The notes under the pieces: generated by a model | The model's database searches: none | Seen by the model: the letters and a program-made list of their open reading frames with translations, nothing else | What the model was told of the DNA's origin: nothing | Made by a program: the position numbers and the translations under genes | Assembly: GCA_964409535.1 (NCBI GenBank) | Contig: CAYPDQ010000008.1 | Span: 1-35,893 of the forward strand | From: JBBUAX01 sp964409535 | GTDB taxonomy: Bacteria > Patescibacteriota > Minisyncoccia > UBA6257 > 2-01-FULL-56-20 | Direction: 5' to 3' | DNA: 35,893 nt | Shown: piece after piece, positions 21,935 through 28,954 of the stretch | Layout: each line of letters opens with the position of its first letter | Position numbering within the stretch: position 1 is the stretch's first letter

Positions 21935-22508
21935 TAGCCAATCCCAGCGCCTTGTTTATTTCTGCAGTCACCTCCGGTATCGGCGGACGACCGTCTATTG
22001 TCACGAGCCTGGTGTTCTCGCGCATGTAGCCCAAAATGGGCGTGGTCGCTTCTTCGTGCTGCTTGAGCCGTTTTTCTATCTTTTCTCGAGTGTCGTCCGT
22101 TCGGCCTTCTATTTCAGCCCGCAAAAGTAGGCGCTTTATGGATTCTTCTGCAGGTATCTCAATATACACCGTCCAAAATTCCCCCTTGTCGCGAGCGCGC
22201 AGAAAATCCAATAAGAATTCTGCCTGGCCCAGCCGCCGCGGCACAGCGTCAAAGATGATACCCTTATCAAGCGGCATCTCTTTGAGACGACTTTCTAGGA
22301 CCTCTATGAGTTCGAGGTCGGTAAGATAAGTTCCCGTGTCTATTATCTCGCCGACGGTCCTGCCATTGGATAACTTACGGCTCCTTTCCTGTCTCAAGAT
22401 AGCGCCCATATCCCAATGGAAGAAACCCAGGCGCTCTGCCAGTATCTTCGCCTGCGTACCCTTACCCGAGCCCTGCGGGCCCATCATAAAGATTGCGTCC
22501 GGCAACAT
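21927..22508 (-). CDS. adk: Adenylate kinase
   Basis: 193 residues. Walker A GPQGSGKGTQA (10-20), AMP-binding region with GTYLTDLELIEVL, FDAVPRRLGQAEFL (equivalent to the usual DGFPR block), and a short lid with GRTDDTREKIEKRL. It interconverts ATP, AMP and 2 ADP. The FDAVPRRL sequence replaces the usual DGFPRT, a notable deviation, but the lid DDT and overall order support adk. It follows secY by nine bases. Confidence 0.9.
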   Translation of the reverse strand: MLPDAIFMMGPQGSGKGTQAKILAERLGFFHWDMGAILRQERSRKLSNGRTVGEIIDTGTYLTDLELIEVLESRLKEMPLDKGIIFDAVPRRLGQAEFLLDFLRARDKGEFWTVYIEIPAEESIKRLLLRAEIEGRTDDTREKIEKRLKQHEEATTPILGYMRENTRLVTIDGRPPIPEVTAEINKALGLANV

Positions 22509-22517
22509 AGAGCGGCT

Positions 22518-23789
22518 CTATTCCAATCCTTCGTATTCCCGGACCGTGAGCTGGGAATTGATCTGGCGCATCGTCTCCAGGGCGACTGCGACCACGATGA
22601 GGAGAGCGGTGCCGGAGACGTTCAAGACCGATACCCCGGTCAGGCGTTGGATAACGAGCGGCAGGATGGCGATGAGCCCCAAGAAAGCCGCGCCGAAGAA
22701 TGTGGTTTTACTGACGATTCCCTTGAAAAAGCCGACAGTCGTATCTCCCGGCCGGATGCCGGGCACGAAGCCGCCGCTGCGCTGCAGGTTCTTGGAAATC
22801 TCCTCCGGGTTGAAAGTAATCGCAGTGTAGAAATAGGTGAATACGAAGACCAAAACGAAGTAGATTATCCCGTAAAGCAATTGGTTCGAGAGAAAACGGT
22901 TCACCACGTCGTTCACCTTGAGGCCCACCTCCGGGGAAAAGATGGAGGCGATCTGGGCGAAGAATTGCGGGAAAATAAGAACAGAGATTGCGAAGATGAG
23001 AGGAATCACCCCCGCCTGGTTCACCTTGAGCGGGAGATAGCTTGAAACGCCGCCGTACATCTTCATTCCCCGCACCCGCCGGGCGTAGGTTATCGGAATC
23101 TTGCGCTCGCCTTCGTTCAGGTACACAACTCCCGCGACGAGAAGTATAAGCACCGCCGCGAAGCCAATGTAGGTCGGCAGGAGCTGCGGCGTATAGGAAG
23201 CCGCCGCGAGCTGGGCGTCCGCCGGCAAGCGGCTCACGATGCCGGCCAAAATGATGAGGGAGATGCCGTTCCCGATCTTCTGTTCGGTGATAAGCTCGCC
23301 GAGCCACAGGACGATCATTGAGCCGGCGGTTATCGCGAGGACGCTCGTCACGAGGCCGAAAATATCCGGCCGGGCGATCACGTTTTGGGCAGCAAGAAGA
23401 TTCAAAAAACCGTACGCCTGAAGGAAAGCCAAAGGCACGGTGAGCATCCGGGAATACTGGTTGAACTTCGCCTGGCCGCGCGCGCCTTCTTCATAATACA
23501 TCTGCTTGAACTTCGGAAAGACGATAGTCAAAAGCTGCATGATGATGGTGGCGGTGATGTACGGCCCCACCCCCAGCATCGCGACCGAAAGATTGTTCAG
23601 GCCGCCGCCGGAGAAAAGGTTAATGAAACCGAAAAGCTGGTTATTGCCGAAGAAAGCGCGTAAACGTTCCGCGTCCACCCCCGGAATGGGTATCGCCGCG
23701 AGGAGACGGAAGACCACGAGGAGCGCCAAGACGATAAGGATCTTGCGCCGCAAATCCTTGACCTTGAAGACCTGTAAAAAACGGTTCAT
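22518..23789 (-). CDS. secY: Preprotein translocase subunit SecY
   Basis: 423 residues with the ten hydrophobic segments of SecY. Plug-region GGGLNNLSVAMLGVGPYITATIIMQ is split here by family landmarks (GVGPYI in helix 2b), and the cytoplasmic loops carry RRVRGMKMYGG and the conserved PGIRPGDTT before helix 9. It forms the membrane channel for secreted proteins. Its ATG is the last part of the terminal helix of an R1 repeat that separates it from rplO; no Shine-Dalgarno sequence is present. Confidence 0.97.
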   Translation of the reverse strand: MNRFLQVFKVKDLRRKILIVLALLVVFRLLAAIPIPGVDAERLRAFFGNNQLFGFINLFSGGGLNNLSVAMLGVGPYITATIIMQLLTIVFPKFKQMYYEEGARGQAKFNQYSRMLTVPLAFLQAYGFLNLLAAQNVIARPDIFGLVTSVLAITAGSMIVLWLGELITEQKIGNGISLIILAGIVSRLPADAQLAAASYTPQLLPTYIGFAAVLILLVAGVVYLNEGERKIPITYARRVRGMKMYGGVSSYLPLKVNQAGVIPLIFAISVLIFPQFFAQIASIFSPEVGLKVNDVVNRFLSNQLLYGIIYFVLVFVFTYFYTAITFNPEEISKNLQRSGGFVPGIRPGDTTVGFFKGIVSKTTFFGAAFLGLIAILPLVIQRLTGVSVLNVSGTALLIVVAVALETMRQINSQLTVREYEGLE

Positions 23790-23911
23790 CCCGTTAGAGA
23801 CAGGAAACTTTCGTTTCCGTAAGTCGTCCGCGACTGCGTGGATACGAACACCTGCTTTGTTTCTTGCGTAAAGGATTGATTCATAAGCTTGTGGTCTCTA
23901 ACGGGATTCAT
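23785..23911 (-). repeat. R1 element between rplO and secY
   Basis: Copy 1 of a structured repeat. TTCAT flanks it on both sides (23785-23789, 23907-23911). The transcript strand begins ATCCCGTTAGAGAC and ends GTCTCTAACGGGAT, a perfect 14-bp helix; inside are the conserved CACAAGCTTATGA and the hairpin GGAAAC-GAAA-GTTTCC. The rplO TGA lies directly before the helix, and the secY ATG begins with its last two bases. Confidence 0.9.
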
Positions 23912-24345
23912 TCCCCTATTCTACCACCTGCCTTTTTAATTGCATCCGCCGCCCCTTCCGAAACTAAGAGGCCGGAGATGACCGCCGGAAAGTCAATTCC
24001 GCCTTTGCCCAAGAGCTTTACTTTGCCCCGGTGATCCGCCGGTAAGAAACCAATCTTCTTGAGCGAATCCGGACTGACTTTATATTCCAAAACCGCGAGC
24101 TTTGACTTCATCTTCGCCAAGTCGCCGAGATTCAGAACCAGGGGCCGTGCGGAGACGGGCTTGTTCTTAAAGCCGCGCCGCTTGGGCAAGCGGATTATGA
24201 GGTCCCGCAGAGCCGGGCGTATCCGGCGGCCGGCCCTGGACTTCTGGCCTTTCTGCCCTTTGCCGGAAGTCGTGCCGCGCTTGCCCCCTCGGCCGACGCG
24301 CCGTGCCCTCTTTGCTTTTTTAACTTTAAGTTCGTGGAGTTGCAT
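23908..24345 (-). CDS. rplO: 50S ribosomal protein uL15
   Basis: 145 residues, usual length. Basic N-terminal extension with RRVGRGGKRGTTSGKGQKGQKSR in two adjoining blocks (the classic GRG-SG-GKT-GRGHKG region), then GLLVSEGAADAIKKAGG at the C-terminus. It lies directly after rpsE, so uL30 (rpmD), normally between them, is absent. It ends with TGA at an R1 element. Confidence 0.96.
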   Translation of the reverse strand: MQLHELKVKKAKRARRVGRGGKRGTTSGKGQKGQKSRAGRRIRPALRDLIIRLPKRRGFKNKPVSARPLVLNLGDLAKMKSKLAVLEYKVSPDSLKKIGFLPADHRGKVKLLGKGGIDFPAVISGLLVSEGAADAIKKAGGRIGE

Positions 24346-24451
24346 GGATTTCTCTACAAATTACGAATGTTATACGAATATACGAAAAAACCTGCAAATT
24401 TGGGCGCTGGACATATTCGTATATTCATAAGTTTTTCGTATTTCGTAGCCA
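24346..24451 (-). repeat. TACGAA palindromic repeat between rpsE and rplO
   Basis: The transcript strand has CTACGAAATACGAAAAAC at one end and ATTCGTAATTTGTAG at the other, with ATATACGAATATG facing CGTATATTCGTAT; the arms pair imperfectly around a 20-base centre. It fills the gap from the rpsE stop to the rplO start. Half of it recurs inside the glycosyltransferase gene at 409-440. Confidence 0.75.
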
Positions 24452-24919
24452 TTACGCTTTTAGCTTCTTCAATGCCTCCACGGTAGCCAACGCATTGGTC
24501 AGTTTGTTCGGCGTCCGGCCCAGGCACTTGGCAGTGGCGTCTTTTATTCCGGCCATAGCCAAGACCACGCGCACCGCGCCGCCTGCCTTGAGCCCGTGGC
24601 CCGCGCTCGTCGGCTTTACGAGCACCCGGGCAGCGCTGTATTTGGCTTCCACGTCGTGCGGGATCGTCCGGCCGTCCTTCAAGGGCACGGTTAGCATCGC
24701 TTTCTTGCCTTCGGTCCTGGCTTTGCCGACCGCGCTCTGAACATCCAGGCCTTTCGCGACCCCAACCCCGACCCTGCCCCTTTCATCGCCGACCACAACC
24801 GTCGCCCGGAAGCGAAAACGCTTGCCTCCGGCCATAACCCGGGTCACCCGGCGAAGGTCCAAAACCTTGTCCTTAAACTCGTCCTTCTTTACGTATTTTT
24901 CTCTGGAGAAAGGTCTCAT
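24452..24919 (-). CDS. rpsE: 30S ribosomal protein uS5
   Basis: 155 residues. The N-terminal dsRNA-binding domain has VLDLRRVTRVMAGGKRFRF and VVVGDERGRVGVGVAKG; the C-terminal part has HGLKAGGAVRVVLAMAGI and ends LATVEALKKL. It binds 16S rRNA and helps decoding fidelity and mRNA unwinding. No unusual tail. It follows rplR by six bases. Confidence 0.97.
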   Translation of the reverse strand: MRPFSREKYVKKDEFKDKVLDLRRVTRVMAGGKRFRFRATVVVGDERGRVGVGVAKGLDVQSAVGKARTEGKKAMLTVPLKDGRTIPHDVEAKYSAARVLVKPTSAGHGLKAGGAVRVVLAMAGIKDATAKCLGRTPNKLTNALATVEALKKLKA

Positions 24920-24925
24920 ATGTTT

Positions 24926-25288
24926 TTATATTTTCAACCCGCCTTTGCGTGCGCCCTCCGCGAGCGCTTTCACCCGCCCGTGATAAGCGTAGCCCCGCCG
25001 GTCAAAAACCGCGGCGCTTACACCCTTTTCTTTAGCTCTCTTTGCGATAAGCTCTCCGACCATTTCCGCAACCGCGGTCTTGTTCTTTTTCGCTGCTTCC
25101 TTCCCCAACTCTCCGGCCCGGGCATGGGCAACCGTCCTCCCTTCTAAGTCGTCTATAAGCTGGGCATAAAGAGCCAGGTTGCTCCGGAAGACCGCGAGCC
25201 GAGGCCTCTTTGCAGTGCCGAAAATCTTCGCCCTTACCCGGCGCGTCCTTTGCTTTCGTATTCGGTTGAGGTTTTTGGCAGAGTTCAT
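24926..25288 (-). CDS. rplR: 50S ribosomal protein uL18
   Basis: 120 residues. Basic N-terminus (RIRKQRTRRVRAKIFG), then PRLAVFRSNLALYAQLIDD and a C-terminal block ending FDRRGYAYHGRVKALAEGARKGGL, all as in bacterial L18. It binds 5S rRNA together with L5. Nine bases after rplF. Confidence 0.97.
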   Translation of the reverse strand: MNSAKNLNRIRKQRTRRVRAKIFGTAKRPRLAVFRSNLALYAQLIDDLEGRTVAHARAGELGKEAAKKNKTAVAEMVGELIAKRAKEKGVSAAVFDRRGYAYHGRVKALAEGARKGGLKI

Positions 25289-25297
25289 ATTGCTGCT

Positions 25298-25846
25298 TTA
25301 CGCCGCGCCGGCGGCGGCCGCTTTCTTGCCGACCTTCCTTCTTATAACCTCTCCCTGATAGCGGATGCCCTTGCCCTTGTACGGTTCCGGTTTCTTTAAG
25401 CTGCGGATCTTGGCGGCGATCTGACACACCAACTCCTTGTTTATACCGGAGACGTTTATGACGTTCTTCTCCACCGAAACCGTGACGCTCGAGGGCACCT
25501 TGAAGCGAACGGGGTTCACGTAGCCCAGAGAGAGAACCAATGCATCGCCCTCCATCGCCGCGCGGTAACCTACGCCTTCTATTTCCAGGGTTTTTCCGAA
25601 TCCCCGGGCGACGCCCTCTAAGGCGTTACGAATGAGCGCCCAAGTCGTGCCGACATCGGCGCGGGTCTGCTTGGACTTCAGACCGGATTTCACGCTTATC
25701 TCGTCTCCCTCTACGCTCACTTCTATATCCCGGGGAACCTTTACCGTGAGTTCACCCTTCGGGCCCTTCACGGAAACCCTACCGGCGGCGCTCGTCACGT
25801 TCACCCCCTCCGGAACTATAAGCGGTTTTTTGGCTAAACGGGACAT
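25298..25846 (-). CDS. rplF: 50S ribosomal protein uL6
   Basis: 182 residues. MSRLAKKPLIVPEGV and VKGPKGELTVKVP mark the first of two similar domains; the C-terminal rRNA-binding sequence KKPEPYKGKGIRY is exact for the family. A short Ala/Lys tail (GKKAAAAGAA) ends it. The ATG overlaps the rpsH stop by one base (TAATG), so translation is coupled. Confidence 0.97.
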   Translation of the reverse strand: MSRLAKKPLIVPEGVNVTSAAGRVSVKGPKGELTVKVPRDIEVSVEGDEISVKSGLKSKQTRADVGTTWALIRNALEGVARGFGKTLEIEGVGYRAAMEGDALVLSLGYVNPVRFKVPSSVTVSVEKNVINVSGINKELVCQIAAKIRSLKKPEPYKGKGIRYQGEVIRRKVGKKAAAAGAA

Positions 25847-26226
25847 TACCAGATCTGGAAAAGTTCTTCGCCGCCGACCTTTCTCTTCTTCGCTTCCTTA
25901 TCGGTCAAAACTCCTTCCGGGGTAGAGAGAACCGCGACGCCGTAGCCGCGCTTCACCGCTTTGAGGTCGCGGTAGCCGGTGTACAATCTGCGGCTGGGCT
26001 TGGACATTATCTTGAATCCGGAAATGGCCGGCTCCTTGCCGCGGTATTTGAGAGTTATCTCCAGGACGTTTTTCTTGCCCAAAGCGCGCTTCTCCACGCC
26101 AGCGATGAACCCCCGCTCCTCCAGCGCCTTCGCGACCGCGAAATCAAGATTGGAAAAAGGCGCCTGGACGGATGCGTGCCCGGCTAAACCGGCGTTTTTG
26201 ATTCTGGCCAAAAGATCGTTCACCAT
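25846..26226 (-). CDS. rpsH: 30S ribosomal protein uS8
   Basis: 126 residues. MVNDLLARIKNAG at the N-terminus and the C-terminal GYGVAVLSTPEGVLTDKEA block, close to the family consensus for 16S rRNA binding. The ATG is at the end of an R1 element. Without that element its ATGGTGA would overlap an in-frame TGA of rpsN. Confidence 0.96.
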   Translation of the reverse strand: MVNDLLARIKNAGLAGHASVQAPFSNLDFAVAKALEERGFIAGVEKRALGKKNVLEITLKYRGKEPAISGFKIMSKPSRRLYTGYRDLKAVKRGYGVAVLSTPEGVLTDKEAKKRKVGGEELFQIW

Positions 26227-26350
26227 CCCGCACGAAACAGGAAACTTTCGTTTCCGTGGGTTGTTCGCGCAGCTGCGACCGCGGCTGCTTGTTGTGTTTT
26301 TGGCGTTAAGACGTGTTTCATAAGCTTGTGGTTTCGTACGGGATTACCAT
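26222..26350 (-). repeat. R1 element between rpsN and rpsH
   Basis: Copy 2. ACCAT flanks it (26222-26226, 26346-26350). The terminal helix is ATCCCGTACGAAAC with GTTTCGTGCGGGAT, 13 standard pairs and one G-U. CACAAGCTTATGA and the GGAAAC-GAAA-GTTTCC hairpin are identical to the other copies; about 50 central bases differ and contain a GCAGC/GCTGC hairpin. The rpsN stop codon TAA is completed by the element. Confidence 0.9.
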
Positions 26351-26529
26351 GATGCTTTTTTCACCCCGGGAATCTCGCCGCGGCTCGCCATTTCCCGGAA
26401 ACAGATGCGGCACAGTTCAAAGGCGCGCATGTAGCCGCGTTTCCGGCCGCAGCGAAAACAGCGCCGGACGGTGCGGGTCTTAAATTTCGGCTTCTTTTTG
26501 CTTCTTGCGACTACGGATGTTTTAGCCAT
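26344..26529 (-). CDS. rpsN: 30S ribosomal protein uS14, zinc type
   Basis: 61 residues, the short zinc-binding form with CFRCGR and CRICFRE supplying four cysteines. The C-terminus GEIPGVKKASW is the standard family end. Its ATG lies inside the last codons of rplE (8-base overlap). The stop TAA is formed by the first two bases of the R1 element following TGGT. Confidence 0.97.
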   Translation of the reverse strand: MAKTSVVARSKKKPKFKTRTVRRCFRCGRKRGYMRAFELCRICFREMASRGEIPGVKKASW

Positions 26530-27046
26530 GCTTCAGTGGGACTCCCAACCTTTTGTACGCCTCAAGTGCCGCATCCCTTTTCCTGCGATGCGGGACGAGG
26601 GTTATCTCCAAAGCGAAAGTATAAGGCGATTCTTCTGCGACTATTTCCGGAAAAACATACTGTTCCCGGAAGCCGAGGGAGAGCGCCCCGCCCAAGTCAA
26701 TGTTCTTTGGATCTATCCCCCTGAAATCCCGGACCCGAGGCAGGACTATTGTAATCAGACGCTCAAAAAAATCAACCATTTTCCGGCCGCGGAGCGTAGC
26801 CCTTAGCCCCACGATCTGGCCTTCCCGGATCTTAAAGCCGGCGATGGATTTCTTCGCCCGCCGCGCCTGCGGCTTCTGACCGGCAAGGACCGAGATGTCC
26901 TTAACGATCTGGGTTAAAACCTTCTCCTCAAAATTGGGCTGCTCGCTTGCCCGGCCGACGCCCGAATTCACGACAACTTTCTCCAAAAAACCGCGAATTT
27001 CTCTGGCTCTCTCCGCGCTATGTTGTATTTGTTTTTTGTCAGTCAT
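26522..27046 (-). CDS. rplE: 50S ribosomal protein uL5
   Basis: 174 residues. VEKVVVN-type start (LEKVVVNSGVGRA), AGQKPQARRAKKSIAGFKIREG, then the C-terminal DFRGIDPKNIDLGGALSLG block. It binds 5S rRNA in the central protuberance. The ATG comes directly after an R2 repeat, with no Shine-Dalgarno sequence; the stop overlaps rpsN. Confidence 0.97.
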   Translation of the reverse strand: MTDKKQIQHSAERAREIRGFLEKVVVNSGVGRASEQPNFEEKVLTQIVKDISVLAGQKPQARRAKKSIAGFKIREGQIVGLRATLRGRKMVDFFERLITIVLPRVRDFRGIDPKNIDLGGALSLGFREQYVFPEIVAEESPYTFALEITLVPHRRKRDAALEAYKRLGVPLKHG

Positions 27047-27172
27047 GGTTAGTTAAAAATGTAAATATCAAAATGCAAAATTAATGTGTCCTGCGGACGG
27101 ATTTTAAACTTATCCATTTTGAATTTTGAACTGTCATTTTTCATTTTGATTTTTCAAATTTAAATTTTAAAC
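27047..27172 (-). repeat. R2 element between rplX and rplE
   Basis: About 125 bases, AT-rich, with a central hairpin GTCC-GCA-GGAC on the transcript strand (27088-27098). Flanking blocks include TTCAAAATGGATAAGTTT and ATTAATTTTGCATTTTG, which pair imperfectly. It runs from the rplX stop TAA to the base before the rplE ATG. The 87 bases beginning at the central block are identical to those of the copy at 27880. Confidence 0.9.
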
Positions 27173-27490
27173 TGCCGCTTTGCACTTTTTGCAGTACCGG
27201 ATCTTGGCCGCGCCCTCCATCCGAAATCCGGCCCTCGTCGCGCGTTTGCAGTTATTGCATACGAGCATCACGTTGGACGCCGAAAGAGGCCGCGGCACCG
27301 AGACCGTTTGACCCTTCTCGCCCTGCCGCTTGGGGCGAACTCTCTTTTTGTAAAGGTTTATGCCCTCCATCGAAACTCTCTCGCCGCCGGCTTGCCCGCC
27401 CTTGGCGGGGAAAACACTAATCACCGCGCCGGTCTTGCCGCGGTCCTTGCCCGCCAATACCTTAATTGTATCTCCCTTTTTTATTCGCAT
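27167..27490 (-). CDS. rplX: 50S ribosomal protein uL24
   Basis: 107 residues. KOW motif at the N-terminus (KKGDTIKVLAGKDRGKTG), then GINLYKKRVRPKRQGEKGQ and a C-terminal zinc-ribbon-like part with CNNC and CKKC pairs. It starts assembly of the large subunit. The stop codon TAA is the first part of an R2 repeat. Twenty bases containing GCTACGAAT separate it from rplN. Confidence 0.96.
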   Translation of the reverse strand: MRIKKGDTIKVLAGKDRGKTGAVISVFPAKGGQAGGERVSMEGINLYKKRVRPKRQGEKGQTVSVPRPLSASNVMLVCNNCKRATRAGFRMEGAAKIRYCKKCKAAV

Positions 27491-27510
27491 ATCCTAATTC
27501 GTAGCATTCG

Positions 27511-27879
27511 CTATACGATTTCTTCCGCCATGGTCATCAACTTCTCGTAGCCCCTGGCTTTAAGCTCCCGCGGCATCGGCCCGAAGACCCGGGTGGCGAC
27601 GGGCTCGCGTTTTGCGTCCACGAGAACCACCGCGTTCTCGTCGAAGCGGACATAGGAACCGTCCCTGCGCCGGAGAGGATTTTTCTGCCGCACCACCACC
27701 ACCTTGACGATGTCTTTCTTCTTGACGTTCTTCCTGGGCTCGGCCGTCTGGACCGAAGCCACGATGATATCGCCTATCCCGGCGTAGCGCCGACGGGTTC
27801 CGCCCAAAATGCGGAAGCACCGCACGATCTTCGCGCCGCTGTTATCAGCTACTTTCAGTATAGAGCGCTCTTGGATCAT
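27511..27879 (-). CDS. rplN: 50S ribosomal protein uL14
   Basis: 122 residues, exactly the usual length. MIQERSILKVADNSGAK at the start and RDGSYVRFDENAVVLVD in the middle; C-terminal VFGPMPRELKARGYEKLMTMA matches the family. It binds 23S rRNA at the subunit interface. The ATG follows an R2 repeat directly. Confidence 0.98.
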   Translation of the reverse strand: MIQERSILKVADNSGAKIVRCFRILGGTRRRYAGIGDIIVASVQTAEPRKNVKKKDIVKVVVVRQKNPLRRRDGSYVRFDENAVVLVDAKREPVATRVFGPMPRELKARGYEKLMTMAEEIV

Positions 27880-27988
27880 GGTTAGTTAAAAATGCAAAAT
27901 TAATGTGTCCTGCGGACGGATTTTAAACTTATCCATTTTGAATTTTGAACTGTCATTTTTCATTTTGATTTTTCAAATTTAAATTTTC
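27880..27988 (-). repeat. R2 element between rpsQ and rplN
   Basis: The same sequence as the copy at 27047 except for a 14-base deletion near the rplN start. It begins within the last codons of rpsQ (AAAATTTAA) and ends at the base before the rplN ATG. Confidence 0.9.
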
Positions 27989-28209
27989 CCTATTATTTTC
28001 CAGCGCTTATCTTTTGAGAGAGGCCGGGTCTCTTCTATTACCACCTTGTCCCCGGCGCGGTACGCGTTTTCCTCGTCATGCGCCTTGAATTTCTGGGTCA
28101 CCTTGTAGTATTTCAGATACTTGGGATGGCGGCGCAGACGGGTGACCGCGACCACCCGGGTTTTGTGCATCTTGTCCGAGACCACCGTGCCTTGAAGTTG
28201 TCTAGCCAT
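27979..28209 (-). CDS. rpsQ: 30S ribosomal protein uS17
   Basis: 76 residues, slightly short of the usual 84. LQGTVVSDKMHKTRVVAV, the loop HPKYLKYYKVTQKFKAHDE, and GDKVVIEETRPLSKDKRW are all family blocks. It binds 16S rRNA helix 11. Its ATG overlaps the end of rpmC by 8 bases; the last codons (GKI) and stop lie inside an R2 repeat. Confidence 0.97.
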   Translation of the reverse strand: MARQLQGTVVSDKMHKTRVVAVTRLRRHPKYLKYYKVTQKFKAHDEENAYRAGDKVVIEETRPLSKDKRWKIIGKI

Positions 28210-28393
28210 AGTTCAAGAAAGTTAATATCCTTGCGACGTCTTTTTTTAGCTTCCGGAGCTCCGCCACATTCTTGACCTTTCCCGCCTCCAAGTCAAAGTG
28301 CAAAGAACGCAAACGCTCCCGGGCGTCCTTCGCCAACTTTTGGAGCTCGGCTTTCGGCTTGGTCTTCAACTCTTGTATCTCCTTTCTTTTCAT
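28202..28393 (-). CDS. rpmC: 50S ribosomal protein uL29
   Basis: 63 residues. Helical hairpin protein with KPKAELQKLAKDARERLRSLHFDLEAGK in two adjoining parts and NVAELRKLKKDVARILT near the C-terminus. It lies at the peptide exit. The ATG begins with the last two bases of an R1 terminal helix; no Shine-Dalgarno sequence is visible. Confidence 0.95.
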   Translation of the reverse strand: MKRKEIQELKTKPKAELQKLAKDARERLRSLHFDLEAGKVKNVAELRKLKKDVARILTFLNYG

Positions 28394-28515
28394 CCCGTAC
28401 GAAACAGGAAACTTTCGTTTCCGTAGGTTTTGCGAGCTGGCACGACGTTCGCCGCTTTATCTGATTTTAACACTGGATTGTAACTCATAAGCTTGTGGTT
28501 TCGTACGGGATTCAT
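28389..28515 (-). repeat. R1 element between rplP and rpmC
   Basis: Copy 3. TTCAT flanks it (28389-28393, 28511-28515). Perfect 14-bp terminal helix ATCCCGTACGAAAC / GTTTCGTACGGGAT; conserved CACAAGCTTATGA and the GAAA-capped hairpin. The rplP TGA stands directly before the helix, and the rpmC ATG starts inside its 3' strand. Confidence 0.9.
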
Positions 28516-28925
28516 TGTCTCGTGATTATCCTGGTTTTGAACGGCAACTTGAATCCGGCAAGACGTAAGGCCTCTTTTGCGGTTTCGGGACTTACGGCGT
28601 CCATCTCAAAGATCACCCGGCCGGGCCGGACCACGAACACATAGTGGTCCACGCTGCCCTTGCCGCCGCCCATGGTCGTCTCCGGCGGGCGCTTGGTGAT
28701 GGGCTTGTCCGGAAACACCCGGATCCAGAGGCGGCCCTCCCGCTTCATGAAATTGGTGATCGCGCGCCGGGCGGCCTCTATCTGCCGGGAGTTCAACCGC
28801 GCGCCCTCCAAGGCCTTGAGGCCGAAGCGTCCGTAGCTTAATTCCAGACCGCGCGTCTCCGCCTGTCTGCCTTTGGAGCGGCCTTTCTGCCACTTTCTGT
28901 GTTTTACTTTCTTGGGAATTAACAT
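28512..28925 (-). CDS. rplP: 50S ribosomal protein uL16
   Basis: 137 residues, the standard length. MLIPKKVKHRKWQKGRSKG, then EAARRAITNFMKREGRLWIRVFPDKPITKRP in two adjoining parts and MGGGKGSVDHYVFVVRPGRVIFEM are close to consensus; it binds near the A-site tRNA. Eighteen bases separate it from rpsC. Confidence 0.98.
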   Translation of the reverse strand: MLIPKKVKHRKWQKGRSKGRQAETRGLELSYGRFGLKALEGARLNSRQIEAARRAITNFMKREGRLWIRVFPDKPITKRPPETTMGGGKGSVDHYVFVVRPGRVIFEMDAVSPETAKEALRLAGFKLPFKTRIITRQ

Positions 28926-28954
28926 GGTAAACGCGATACTAAACTACGAATTCA
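28926..28954 (-). repeat. Short fragment resembling the tuf-rpsJ repeat
   Basis: The transcript strand reads ATTCGTAGTTTAGTATCG then TTTACC before the rplP ATG. The tuf-rpsJ gap has ATTCGTAGATTAGCATCG then AAACC before its ATG, a match of 16 in 18. It also supplies the last codons of rpsC (NS and TAG). Confidence 0.5.

Noticed and set aside
23790..28510. R1 as a hammerhead-type self-cleaving ribozyme
   Set aside because: The GAAA is a tetraloop cap rather than a core strand, and the conserved CUUAUGA does not match the CUGANGA core.
22518..28515. CRISPR-like interpretation of the regularly occurring repeats
   Set aside because: The repeats are 100-125 bases, lie singly between genes and have no spacer array structure.
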